DNA of 64,000 nucleotides from RYN-230 sp963713815 (GTDB lineage: Bacteria; Actinomycetota; Actinomycetes; Streptosporangiales; Streptosporangiaceae), in assembly GCA_963713815.1 (NCBI GenBank), contig CAVQNH010000007.1:1-64000 (forward strand), read 5' to 3'. Under the pieces are notes generated by a model. That model was not told where the DNA came from and made no database searches. It saw only the letters and a list, made by a program, of their open reading frames with translations. Positions within the stretch are counted from its first letter, which is position 1. The number at the start of each line of letters is the position of its first letter. The translations under genes and the position numbers were made by a program. This document shows positions 17,115 to 24,745 of this stretch, piece after piece.

Positions 17115-18246
17115 CTACGCCGCGCTTCCGGTCAGCGCGCTGGTCGGGCTGACGGTCGGCGGCACCTCCGCCGATGGTGCCAGGATCAGCTCTTCGAGCT
17201 GCCGGACGATGGTCGCTGGCGGGATCGGCAGTGGCTGGGCGAACACTTTCAGCAGCGTGTCCACGGACTGCCCGACGGTGAACCTCATCCCGGCGCCCTG
17301 CCTGGTGGTCATGGACAGCGGCCCGCTGTCCGCGGCCTCACGAATACCCCAGGCGAGCGCTTCGGCGTTGTCCGGCCTGATCGAGCACCACCCCGCCGCA
17401 GTCGGTCTCGGGCAGCCCGCCGTCGTCGGAGGCGATGACCCGGCAACCCGCGTGCTGGGCCTCGATCGAGACGATGCCGAAGGTCTCGTGCCAGTACTGG
17501 CTGTTGGAGGGCATCACCACGATGTCGTGGCCGGCCATCAGCGCCGCCATCCTGGCCGGCGTCTTGCAGGTGGCTACCACGGAGATCCCCGGGTGCTCGC
17601 CGAGCAGCCGCTCGATGATCTTCCCCTGCGGCTTGTCCGCGCCCGCTGTCGTCGCGGTGAATGTGAGCGCCGGGTCCTGCGCGATGATGTCGATGTGCAG
17701 TGTCTCCAGCAGGGTGTAGATGCCTTTTTCCGGGCTCAGCCTGCCGGCGAACAGGACGCGGGTCTTTCCGGCCTCGCGGCCCGGCCGCGACTGCGCAGCG
17801 AAGCACGGTTCGGCGAACGGGTACACGACGCTGATAGTGGCCACGTCTACGTCCAGATAGGCCGACCACAGCGCGGCGGCGTACCGGCTGGTCGCGATCA
17901 GGGTGCGATCCCTGGTTCCCTCGACGGCGAACGCCTTCTCCCGCTCCCGGATCGGCGGCGGGTTGTGCAGGATCAGGAACGCCGGATGCCTGGTTGGCAC
18001 GGTGTGCGGTTCGTTGACGAAAACGACGGTGCCGTCGAGCTCACCGACCTCGGCCAACGTCGGCAGGGACAGGAACGGGATGCCGGTGAAGTCCTGCCGG
18101 CCGTCGCCGGCGCCCAGGCCGACCGTGACCACCTGCGCTGGTATGCCGCGCCGGGTCAGCTCCCGGACCTGGCCGATGGTGTAGTTCTCCGAGCCGCCGG
18201 TGCCAGCGGGAAGGGGATTTCCCGGGGACCAAATGAACGATATCAA
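17115..18246 (-). pseudogene. Glycosyltransferase family 4 enzyme, frameshifted near the C-terminus
   Basis: A GT-B fold glycosyltransferase of about 375 residues if repaired. The start MISFIWSPGNP with PAGTGGSENYTIGQ is the donor-side loop; the C-terminal half shows RVLFAGRLSPEKGIYTLLET, then MPSNSQYWHETFGIVSIEAQ and VIASDDGGLPETDCGGVVL, the GT4 EX7E region. At about 17382 one extra base (G on the coding strand) shifts the frame. The remainder, RPDNAEALAWGIREAADSG through VFAQPLPIPPATIVRQLEEL, continues in the next frame to a stop at 17115. The only start seen is TTG at 18246. Its sugar donor and acceptor cannot be told. Confidence 0.8.
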
Positions 18247-18542
18247 ATTCTGCTGCCTACGTTTCTCTGGCCGGAGTGCCGGGATGAACGCAAATGACGT
18301 TTGCGCGCGGACGGGATCTACGCGTGGCCGACCGCATATGGGCGACTGCGCTATACGGATGAAAGGGAAAGCAGTACGGACCGCTGTGAGGCCCGCGACG
18401 GGGCTACAGCCTGATCCTCAGGCGAAACGCTCGAAACCGAGACCGGCCAATCCTGCGGCATTCGTTCGGTGAGCGGTAACAATCCTTACGCACCATAGCA
18501 TGAGCAGAACCAGCCAGCCCGAACCGGCCGCACGGTGGCGGC

Positions 18543-19454
18543 TTACTCCCAGGACTGCTCCAGGCCGTTGACCAGGGTCGTGACCGCCTGGTTGAGGAGC
18601 ACGGGGACGCCGGCCTCGGTACCTCGCCGCACGATTGCGCCGTTGAGGACGCCGATCTCGGTGGGCCGCCGGGCCAGGACGTCCTGCAGCATGCTGGGGC
18701 GGTGCCCGTGCGCGTGGGTCACGGCCTCCTCGATCATGGCCAGCGGATCGTCGTCCAGCGTGATGCCGAGCGCCCGGGCCACCGCGCACCCCTCGCCCGC
18801 CAGGCCGCCGATCAGGTCGCGGGCGCCGGCCATCTCACCGAGCTGCCCCATGGTCAGGCCGGTCAGCGCGGCCACCGGGCTGGTGGCGGAGTTGAAGATC
18901 AGTTTGGTCCACTGGGCACCGCGGGCGTCCTGGAGGGCCGTGGTCGGCAGCCCGCCCCGGTTCAGCAGGTCGGCCAGCCGGCGCACCTCGCCCATCCGGG
19001 CCGGCCGGGGCTCGAACGGCCCGATCCAGGTGCCACCCGGGGCGTCCAGCTGCACGGCGCCCGGGGCGGGGACGTGACCGGCCACGATCGTGGTACCCCT
19101 GATCACCCGGGGCACGTACCGGGCGATGATCTCCTCGTTGCCCACGCCGTTCTGGACGCTGCACACCGCCGCATCCGCGAAGGCGGCCGCGATCGCGGCC
19201 AGGGCGGCGTCGGTGTGCAGGGACTTGGTGGCCACGATGCCGAGCTCGCAGGGCGGGATCTGGGCCCCGTCGCTGCGGGCCTGGATCCCGTGCGTCCCGG
19301 CCTTCACCCCCGGGCACTGCAGGCCGTGCTCGTTGATGGCCCGGACCTGTCTCTCCGACACGTCGAACACCCAGACTTCGGCGTCGCCGAGGGCGGCCAG
19401 GTGCGCCGCGAACAGGCTGCCGATCGCCCCGCAGCCGACCACGCAGATCCGCAT
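18543..19454 (-). CDS. Ketopantoate reductase (PanE/ApbA)-family oxidoreductase
   Basis: A 303-residue NAD(P)H-dependent 2-oxoacid reductase of the PanE/ApbA fold. The nucleotide loop is at the very N-terminus (MRICVVGCGAIGSLFAAHLA). CSVQNGVGNEEIIARYVP in the middle is the family NG motif, and AQWTKLIFNSATSPVAALTG carries the conserved catalytic lysine. The reaction of the founding enzyme is ketopantoate to pantoate, but paralogues in catabolic clusters reduce other 2-oxoacids. Its place at the end of an operon with two SDRs and a GlcG-like protein favours a catabolic paralogue. The ATG at 19454 lies 5 bp after the preceding gene. Confidence 0.88.
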   Translation of the reverse strand: MRICVVGCGAIGSLFAAHLAALGDAEVWVFDVSERQVRAINEHGLQCPGVKAGTHGIQARSDGAQIPPCELGIVATKSLHTDAALAAIAAAFADAAVCSVQNGVGNEEIIARYVPRVIRGTTIVAGHVPAPGAVQLDAPGGTWIGPFEPRPARMGEVRRLADLLNRGGLPTTALQDARGAQWTKLIFNSATSPVAALTGLTMGQLGEMAGARDLIGGLAGEGCAVARALGITLDDDPLAMIEEAVTHAHGHRPSMLQDVLARRPTEIGVLNGAIVRRGTEAGVPVLLNQAVTTLVNGLEQSWE

Positions 19455-19459
19455 CCGGG

Positions 19460-20491
19460 CTACCCGGCGGCCCGGGCGGCCAGCACGGCCGCGGCGATCT
19501 CTTCGCAGGCCCCGGGATCCCGCCCGGCCACGCCCAGGCCCGCCACGACCCGGCCGTCCTCCTCGACGGGCAGTCCCCCGGGGGCGGCCAGGACCGGGAA
19601 CGGCACGAGCGCCCCGAGCTGGGCCGCCAGCCCGTCCGGGTAGAGCGCGGCCAGCTCTGCGCTGGGGCACTGGAACGTCCCGGCCGCCGCGGCCACGGCC
19701 TGGGCGACGGCCACCGCGGCGGTGGGCGCGCCCGGCATCCAGTCCTGCTGGACCGGGTCCCCGCGGTGGTCGGCGATAGCCACCGCGACCCGCTGGCCGC
19801 GCCGCTGGGCCTCCGCCATCACCTGGTCGGCGAGGGCGACCGCCCACTGGTGCTCCAGCTGGGCCTTGGCCGCCGGCGCGGGCGTCATCCCCTGGCCCGC
19901 CGGGCTTTCCCCGGCCAGATCCCCCGGCCACTCCCCGAAGGCGGCCCGCCAGCGCGCCTCGTCGTCGCCGTGCTGGCCTGCGTAAGGCACCCCGAGCGCG
20001 TAGTGCACCACCAGGTCCTCGGGGTTGGCCGGCACGCCATCGGCGATCATGTCCATCGGGTCGGTGCCGGCCGGGTAGAACGGGCTGACCGCGGCGCCCG
20101 AGGCGGCGATCCCGCCGACGACCAGGTCCCCGTCCCGCACCGGCATCCCGCCGGCGCCCGGGAAGTTCGCTTCCGGGGAGCAGGCCACGAAGCCCTGCGC
20201 TACCGGCCCGGCGATCGTGACCATCCGGCGCAGGTGCTCGGCGCTCGGCACCTGCTGGGTGGCCGCGATCCAGGCCTTGGACCGGGCCCGGGCCATGCCG
20301 CCCGCGCCGGAGGCGTCCATCCGGGACGCGGACACGAGTACCCCGCTGCCGCCCACCACGGCGACCGACCCGCGCAACCCGAGCTGCTCGGCCTTGTCGA
20401 TGGCCCGCTCGATCAGGGCCCGGGCCTGGTCCAGCGGGAGATCCGGGGTTCTCCCGCCCCCGGGATCTCCCGGGCCGCTCAGGCCCCCCAT
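19460..20491 (-). CDS. Tandem GlcG/HbpS-domain protein
   Basis: A 343-residue protein with two GlcG/HbpS-like domains in a row. The first covers about residues 15-150 (LPLDQARALIERAIDKAEQL, SKAWIAATQQVPS, GGMPVRDGDLVVGGIAASGA). The second covers about 215-340 (QLEHQWAVALADQVMAEAQR, VAVAIADHRGDPVQQDWMPG, GLPVEEDGRVVAGLGVAG). Single-domain relatives bind haem or small metabolites or act in glycolate and aromatic catabolism without a settled reaction. The duplication is unusual because most members have one domain per chain. The ATG at 20491 is used; it lies 5 bp behind the SDR at 20497. Confidence 0.8.
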   Translation of the reverse strand: MGGLSGPGDPGGGRTPDLPLDQARALIERAIDKAEQLGLRGSVAVVGGSGVLVSASRMDASGAGGMARARSKAWIAATQQVPSAEHLRRMVTIAGPVAQGFVACSPEANFPGAGGMPVRDGDLVVGGIAASGAAVSPFYPAGTDPMDMIADGVPANPEDLVVHYALGVPYAGQHGDDEARWRAAFGEWPGDLAGESPAGQGMTPAPAAKAQLEHQWAVALADQVMAEAQRRGQRVAVAIADHRGDPVQQDWMPGAPTAAVAVAQAVAAAAGTFQCPSAELAALYPDGLAAQLGALVPFPVLAAPGGLPVEEDGRVVAGLGVAGRDPGACEEIAAAVLAARAAG

Positions 20492-20496
20492 GTCGC

Positions 20497-21297
20497 TCAG
20501 GCCCCGACCATGTTGTAGCCGCCGTCGGCGACCATGTATGTCCCGGTGATGTGCGATGCGTCGTCGGTGGCCAGGAACAGCGCGGTCCCGGCGACTTCCT
20601 CGGGACGCGGTATCCGGCCCATCGGCGTCATCGAGCGCAGCTTCTCGGCCCGCCCGGTCTTCCAGTCCTGCCGGTTCAGCGTGGCCTGGGTCTCGATGAA
20701 CCCGGGCGCGAACGTGTTGACCCGCACCGTGGGCGCGAACGCCTGCGCGTAGGACTTGGTGATCCCGAGGATGCCGTACTTGGCCGCCGCGTACTGCGGG
20801 GCCCGCGCGCTGCCCCGGACCACGACCGTGGAGCCGATGTTGATGATGCAGCCGCCGCCCGCGTCCAGCATCCGGGAGCCGAGCTCCTGGGTGCACAGCA
20901 GCGTGCCCTTGATGTCGACGGCCAGCACGTGGTCGATCGACTCCTCGGTGATGTCCCGCCAGGACATCTGGTCCCGGGCCACGTCACCCACGTTGTTGAC
21001 CGCGACGTCGAGTCCCCCGAACGCGGCGAAGGCCGCGTCGGCCATGGCCCGGATCGCGTCCCAGCTGGTGATGTCCGCCTGGACCAGGGCGGCCTGGCTG
21101 CCGGTCTGCTCGATCCGCTTGGCCGTCTGCTCGGCGCCCTCCCGCGAGCGGTTGTAGTGCACCACCACCCGCGCGCCTTCCTGGGCCGCGCGCACCGCGA
21201 TCTCGGCGCCGAACCCGGTCCCGGCCCCGGTGACCAGGACGCTGCGGCCCTCGAACCGGCGCGGGAAGCTGGCCGGGGTGGTCTGCTGCTCTGGCAT
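20497..21297 (-). CDS. SDR-family oxidoreductase (FabG-like)
   Basis: A 266-residue classical short-chain dehydrogenase/reductase. The cofactor loop is VLVTGAGTGFGAEIAVRAA, the NNxG motif is DVAVNNVGDVARD, and the catalytic set is Ser in INIGSTVVV and Tyr/Lys in PQYAAAKYG. NADP preference is possible from HYNRSREG after strand 2. The substrate is not evident. The gene sits in a four-gene minus-strand operon with a second SDR, the tandem GlcG protein and the PanE-like reductase, all separated by only 5-31 bp. This suggests they process one imported compound. Confidence 0.9.
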   Translation of the reverse strand: MPEQQTTPASFPRRFEGRSVLVTGAGTGFGAEIAVRAAQEGARVVVHYNRSREGAEQTAKRIEQTGSQAALVQADITSWDAIRAMADAAFAAFGGLDVAVNNVGDVARDQMSWRDITEESIDHVLAVDIKGTLLCTQELGSRMLDAGGGCIINIGSTVVVRGSARAPQYAAAKYGILGITKSYAQAFAPTVRVNTFAPGFIETQATLNRQDWKTGRAEKLRSMTPMGRIPRPEEVAGTALFLATDDASHITGTYMVADGGYNMVGA

Positions 21298-21328
21298 GCG
21301 TACTCCAAGCGGTGTCTCGTCAGGGGGA

Positions 21329-22102
21329 CTAGATCAGGATCCGGCCGCCGTCGACGTACATGATGTGGCCGGTGATGAAGGCGGCCCGGTCCGAGGCCAG
21401 GAAGGTCACCGCGTCGGCGACCTCGCCGGTGGTGCCGAGCCGCCCGGCCGGGACCAGGCTGACCAGGTCCTCGCGGATGCTGGGCTGGGCCAGGTAGTCG
21501 CGGGTCAGGTCGGTCTCGATGTAGCCGGGCGCCACCGCGTTGACCGTGACGCCGTGCGGCGCCCACTCCCGGGCCATGACCCGGACCAGCTGGTTGAGGC
21601 CGCCCTTGGTCGCCGCGTAGGGCGCGTGGTGCGCGTGCGCGAGCAGGCCGGACACCGAGGACAGGAAGACCATCCGCCCGTACCCGGCGGCGCACATCTC
21701 CCGGCCGACCGCCTGCCCGGTCCAGTACGCGGTGGACAGGTTCAGGTTGACCAGGTCGGTCCAGGCGTCGTCGTCGAGGTCGAGAATGGGGAGCCGGTTG
21801 TTCCGGCCGACGGCGTGCAGGAATACTTGTATCGATCCCAGCCGCCCTGCCGCTTCCTTGACGACGCGCCGGCACGCCTCCGGGTCGGTCAGGTCGGCGG
21901 CTACCACCTCAAGGTGGCCGCCATGCTCGCTGACCCGCTGCCCGAGTTCGGCGAGCCGGGCCTGGTCGACATCCACGGCCAGGACCCTGGCCCCCAGCCC
22001 GGCGAGCGCGAGCGCGCTCGCCCCGCCCAGACCGCCCGCTCCCGCGATGAGCACCGTACGGTCGCGCAAACCCAGCCAGTCATCCACCCGCGGTCGCTCC
22101 AC
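21329..22102 (-). CDS. SDR-family oxidoreductase
   Basis: A 257-residue classical SDR. The cofactor loop is VLIAGAGGLGGASALALAGL, an acidic end of strand 2 (AVDVDQARLAEL) suggests NAD preference, and the catalytic residues are in VFLSSVSGL and APYAATKGGLNQLV. The end VDGGRILI is typical. It is the first gene of the minus-strand operon and is divergent from the IclR regulator at 22245. A 6-bp inverted repeat lies in the promoter between them, so autoregulated control by the IclR protein is likely. Confidence 0.9.
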   Translation of the reverse strand: MERPRVDDWLGLRDRTVLIAGAGGLGGASALALAGLGARVLAVDVDQARLAELGQRVSEHGGHLEVVAADLTDPEACRRVVKEAAGRLGSIQVFLHAVGRNNRLPILDLDDDAWTDLVNLNLSTAYWTGQAVGREMCAAGYGRMVFLSSVSGLLAHAHHAPYAATKGGLNQLVRVMAREWAPHGVTVNAVAPGYIETDLTRDYLAQPSIREDLVSLVPAGRLGTTGEVADAVTFLASDRAAFITGHIMYVDGGRILI

Positions 22103-22151
22103 TGTCCGTATCGGTGTGCGGGCCGGCTACCTGCGTACTACCCGCCGTGAT

Positions 22152-22170
22152 ACTTTCGAGGTGTGAAAGT
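22152..22170. promoter_or_regulatory. Candidate IclR operator, site 1
   Basis: ACTTTC (22152-22157) and GAAAGT (22165-22170) form a perfect inverted repeat with a 7-bp spacer. It sits in the 142-bp divergent promoter between the SDR operon and the IclR gene. The pattern TYTC-N7-GAAA recurs before the FAH gene and before livG. Here the right arm is followed by a TCGA-TTTT stretch, and site 3 has a closely similar TCGA-CTTT at the same place. Confidence 0.5.
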
Positions 22171-22244
22171 CGATTTTAACGTGTCTCTAGACGATAGAGG
22201 CCCGGGGCCACGACTGTCCAGATAGCTACCCAGGGGGACACCAC

Positions 22245-23201
22245 ATGCCTGCGTCAGCGAACCCGGCGCGCGCCCGGCGCCCGTCAGCACGTGCCGGGCG
22301 CACCGGCGGCGCACCGCCCGGCCCGGCCGGCAGCGAGCCCGCCGGCACCGATCCCGCCGCCACCGGCGACGCGGCCACCGGCCCTCCGGCCAGCACCGAC
22401 GCCACCACCACCGGCAACGCCGCCGCGACCCAGCCCGACTACCGGGTCGAGGCCCTGGCCAAGGGCCTGCGCGTGCTGTCGGTGTTCTCCGAGCAGCGGC
22501 CCACCTGGCGGATCACCGACATCGCCGCCGAGGTCTCGCTCCCGCTGCCGACCGCGTACCGGATCGTGATGACGCTGACCGCCGAGGGCTACCTGGACCA
22601 CCTCCCCTCCGGCGAGTACCGCCCCGGGGTGCGCGTCCTGACCCTGGGCACCGCGGCGCTGCGCAGCCTGGACCTGGTCGAGCTGGCCACCCCCAAGCTC
22701 CAGGAGCTGGCCAACGCGACGAAGGAAACGGTGAACCTCGCCGTGCTGACCGGCGACCAGGTCCTCTACCTGGTCCGGCTGCGCAACTCCGACCTGGTCA
22801 CGGCCAACATCCGGGTCGGCTCGCTGCTGCCCGCCGTGCACACCTCGATCGGCAAGCTGCTGCTGGCCTTTCTCGGTGAGGACGAGCTGGCCAAGTGCAT
22901 CACCAGCGGGTCCTTCGACGGGACCACCGGGCCCAACGCCAAGCGCAGCCTCGACGAGCTGCGCCCCGAGCTGGCCGCGATCCGCGCCCAGGGCTGGGCC
23001 ACGCAGGACGAGGAGCTGGCCTACGGGCTGCGCTCGGTGGCGGCCCCGGTGCGCGGCGAGAACGGCGCCGTCGTGGCGGGCGCGAACCTGGCCGTGCAGT
23101 CCCGCGACTGGCCGGCCGCCCGGATCACCCGCGAGCTGCGGCCGATGGTGCTGGCGACCTGCGCGGAGATCTCGCGGCTGCTGGGCTACGCGGGGAGCTG
23201 A
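22245..23201 (+). CDS. IclR-family transcriptional regulator
   Basis: A 318-residue regulator with an unusual 65-residue Ala/Thr/Pro-rich N-terminal extension. The winged helix-turn-helix follows (EALAKGLRVLSVFSEQ, ITDIAAEVSLPLPTAYRIVM), and then the IclR effector domain (LVELATPKLQELANATKETV, VGSLLPAVHTSIGKLLLAF, GLRSVAAPVRGENGAVVAG). IclR proteins bind small organic acids and often control aromatic or short-chain acid catabolism. The ATG has a strong AGGGGGA site. The gene is followed by a CMD protein after 7 bp and faces the SDR operon, which points to local control of the catabolic cluster. Confidence 0.92.
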   Translation: MPASANPARARRPSARAGRTGGAPPGPAGSEPAGTDPAATGDAATGPPASTDATTTGNAAATQPDYRVEALAKGLRVLSVFSEQRPTWRITDIAAEVSLPLPTAYRIVMTLTAEGYLDHLPSGEYRPGVRVLTLGTAALRSLDLVELATPKLQELANATKETVNLAVLTGDQVLYLVRLRNSDLVTANIRVGSLLPAVHTSIGKLLLAFLGEDELAKCITSGSFDGTTGPNAKRSLDELRPELAAIRAQGWATQDEELAYGLRSVAAPVRGENGAVVAGANLAVQSRDWPAARITRELRPMVLATCAEISRLLGYAGS

Positions 23202-23208
23202 CTGACCG

Positions 23209-23775
23209 GTGGCGCGACTGCCGAAACTTCAACCGCCGTTCCGCAACGAAGACCAGCAGCGGCTCTATGCCTCGATCACGAGCGGGCCGAGAGGCGGCCG
23301 CCAGGGACCCTTCGCGCTGGTGGATGAGACCGGCGCGCTGACCGGGCCGTTCAACGCGATGCTGCTGCAGCCGGGGCTGGGCGCGGCCCTGCAGGCCCTG
23401 GGCTCCGCGGTCCGGTTCCAGGGGACGCTGCCGGGCCGGGCCCGCGAGCTGGCCATCCTGGTCGTCGCGGCGCACTGGGCGAGCGCGTTCGAGCAGCACG
23501 CCCACGAAGCCGCCGGGCGGCAGGCCGGGCTGACCGAGGCGGAGCTCGCCGCGGTCCGGGCCGGCCAGGAGCCCGGCCTGGCCGACCCGGCCGAGCGGGC
23601 CGCGGTCCGGGCGGCGCGGGCCCTGGTCCGGGCGGGTGACCTGGACGACGGGGAGTACGCCGCGGCCGTGGCCGGGCTGGGTGAGGCCGGGGTGTTCGAG
23701 CTCACCACCCTGGTCGGCTACTACGCGACGCTGGCGCTCCAGCTCCGGGTGTTCCGCGTGGACGCGCCGGCCTAG
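23209..23775 (+). CDS. Carboxymuconolactone decarboxylase (CMD)-family protein
   Basis: A 188-residue helical protein of the CMD/AhpD fold. The core helices are ARELAILVVAAHWASAFEQH and AHEAAGRQAGLTEAEL. The CxxC pair of AhpD-type peroxidase-like members is missing, and an E-x(12)-H-type pattern remains, as in the decarboxylase-like branch. The GTG start lies 7 bp after the IclR stop, so the two genes form one transcript. The role is probably a small-molecule step in the pathway controlled by the IclR protein; the exact reaction cannot be read from sequence. Confidence 0.88.
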   Translation: MARLPKLQPPFRNEDQQRLYASITSGPRGGRQGPFALVDETGALTGPFNAMLLQPGLGAALQALGSAVRFQGTLPGRARELAILVVAAHWASAFEQHAHEAAGRQAGLTEAELAAVRAGQEPGLADPAERAAVRAARALVRAGDLDDGEYAAAVAGLGEAGVFELTTLVGYYATLALQLRVFRVDAPA

Positions 23776-23848
23776 CCCCGGGCCGGCCTGGCCCCGGACT
23801 GGCCTAGCCCGGACTCGGCCCTTTTCACCCCCGGCCCACTGATAGTAG

Positions 23849-23865
23849 ATTTCGTCATATGAAAC
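23849..23865. promoter_or_regulatory. Candidate IclR operator, site 2
   Basis: TTTC (23850-23853) and GAAA (23861-23864) are separated by 7 bp, ending in ATAT before GAAA. The right arm includes the start codon region of the FAH gene, so binding would block both transcription and access to the start. Spacing and arms match site 1, but the overlap with coding sequence weakens this copy. Confidence 0.35.
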
Positions 23866-24737
23866 TGGTGACGTTCGACGAGGGCCGGACCGGGCGGGTT
23901 GACGGCGACACGGTGGTCGAGCTGGACTGCGGGTTCACCCGGGAGTACTTCGAGCGCGGCGGGAACGTCGCCGAGACCGGGGAACGGCTTCCGCTCGCCT
24001 CGGTGCGGCTGCGCGCCCCCATCGTGCCGAAGAAGTTCTTCCACACCGCGGGGAACTTCACCGAGCACCACGAGGAACTGGCCAAGGTCAACTGGTCCCA
24101 CCCGGTGCACAAGGGCATCGTGTTCTTCCAGAACGTGGACGCGATCATCGGCCCGGACGACCCGGTCATCTACCCCGAGCACCTGACCAACGAGCTCGAC
24201 TACGAGCTCGAGCTGGCCATCATCATCGGCAAGTCCGGCAAGTTCTTCGGCCCCGACGAGGCCGCGGACTACATCGCGGGCTACACGGTCTTCAACGACA
24301 TCACCGCCCGCGACATCCAGCGCCGGGAGATGAAGTCCGGGGTGTTCTCGTTCAGCAAGGCCATCGACACGTTCTGCCCGATCGGCCCCTGGATCGTCAC
24401 CAAGGACGAGATCCCGGACGCCCACGACCTGGCCATGGAGCTGCGGGTGAACGGGGATATCCGGCAGAAGGGCAACACCAGCCGCATGGTGCTGTCCATG
24501 CCGCAGCTCGTCGCGTTCCACTCGCCCCAGGGGTTCAGCGCCGGGGACATCCTGACCACCGGGACCATCTCGGGGGTCGCCGCGGTCCAGCCCGACCCGT
24601 TCGAGTTCTACCTGCGCCCGGGCGACGTGGTGGAGGCTGAGATCGAGCACGTGGGCGTGCTGCGCAACCGCGTCGTGTCCTGGGAAGAGGGCCGCGGCAC
24701 GCCGGTGCCCACCGGGGACAGCCTGTATAGCGACTGA
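23859..24737 (+). CDS. Fumarylacetoacetate hydrolase (FAH)-family protein
   Basis: A 292-residue FAH-fold enzyme, which cleaves C-C bonds in 2,4-dioxo acids or acts as an isomerase or decarboxylase in aromatic and meta-cleavage pathways. Metal ligands are visible in NELDYELELAIIIGKSG (the E-x-E pair) and NDITARDIQRREMKSG (the Asp). GDILTTGTISGVAAVQPDPF and LRPGDVVEAEIEHVGVLRN are the conserved C-terminal motifs. The length and order are normal. The ATG at 23859 has no strong ribosome site; the putative operator overlaps it. It converges on the Liv transporter operon with only 8 bp between stops. Confidence 0.92.
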   Translation: MKLVTFDEGRTGRVDGDTVVELDCGFTREYFERGGNVAETGERLPLASVRLRAPIVPKKFFHTAGNFTEHHEELAKVNWSHPVHKGIVFFQNVDAIIGPDDPVIYPEHLTNELDYELELAIIIGKSGKFFGPDEAADYIAGYTVFNDITARDIQRREMKSGVFSFSKAIDTFCPIGPWIVTKDEIPDAHDLAMELRVNGDIRQKGNTSRMVLSMPQLVAFHSPQGFSAGDILTTGTISGVAAVQPDPFEFYLRPGDVVEAEIEHVGVLRNRVVSWEEGRGTPVPTGDSLYSD

Positions 24738-24745
24738 GACACGCC

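Noticed and set aside
18702..22150. Plus-strand frames of 230-310 codons opposite the SDR/GlcG/PanE operon
   Set aside because: All four minus-strand genes have complete catalytic motifs; the plus-strand translations are low in hydrophobic structure.
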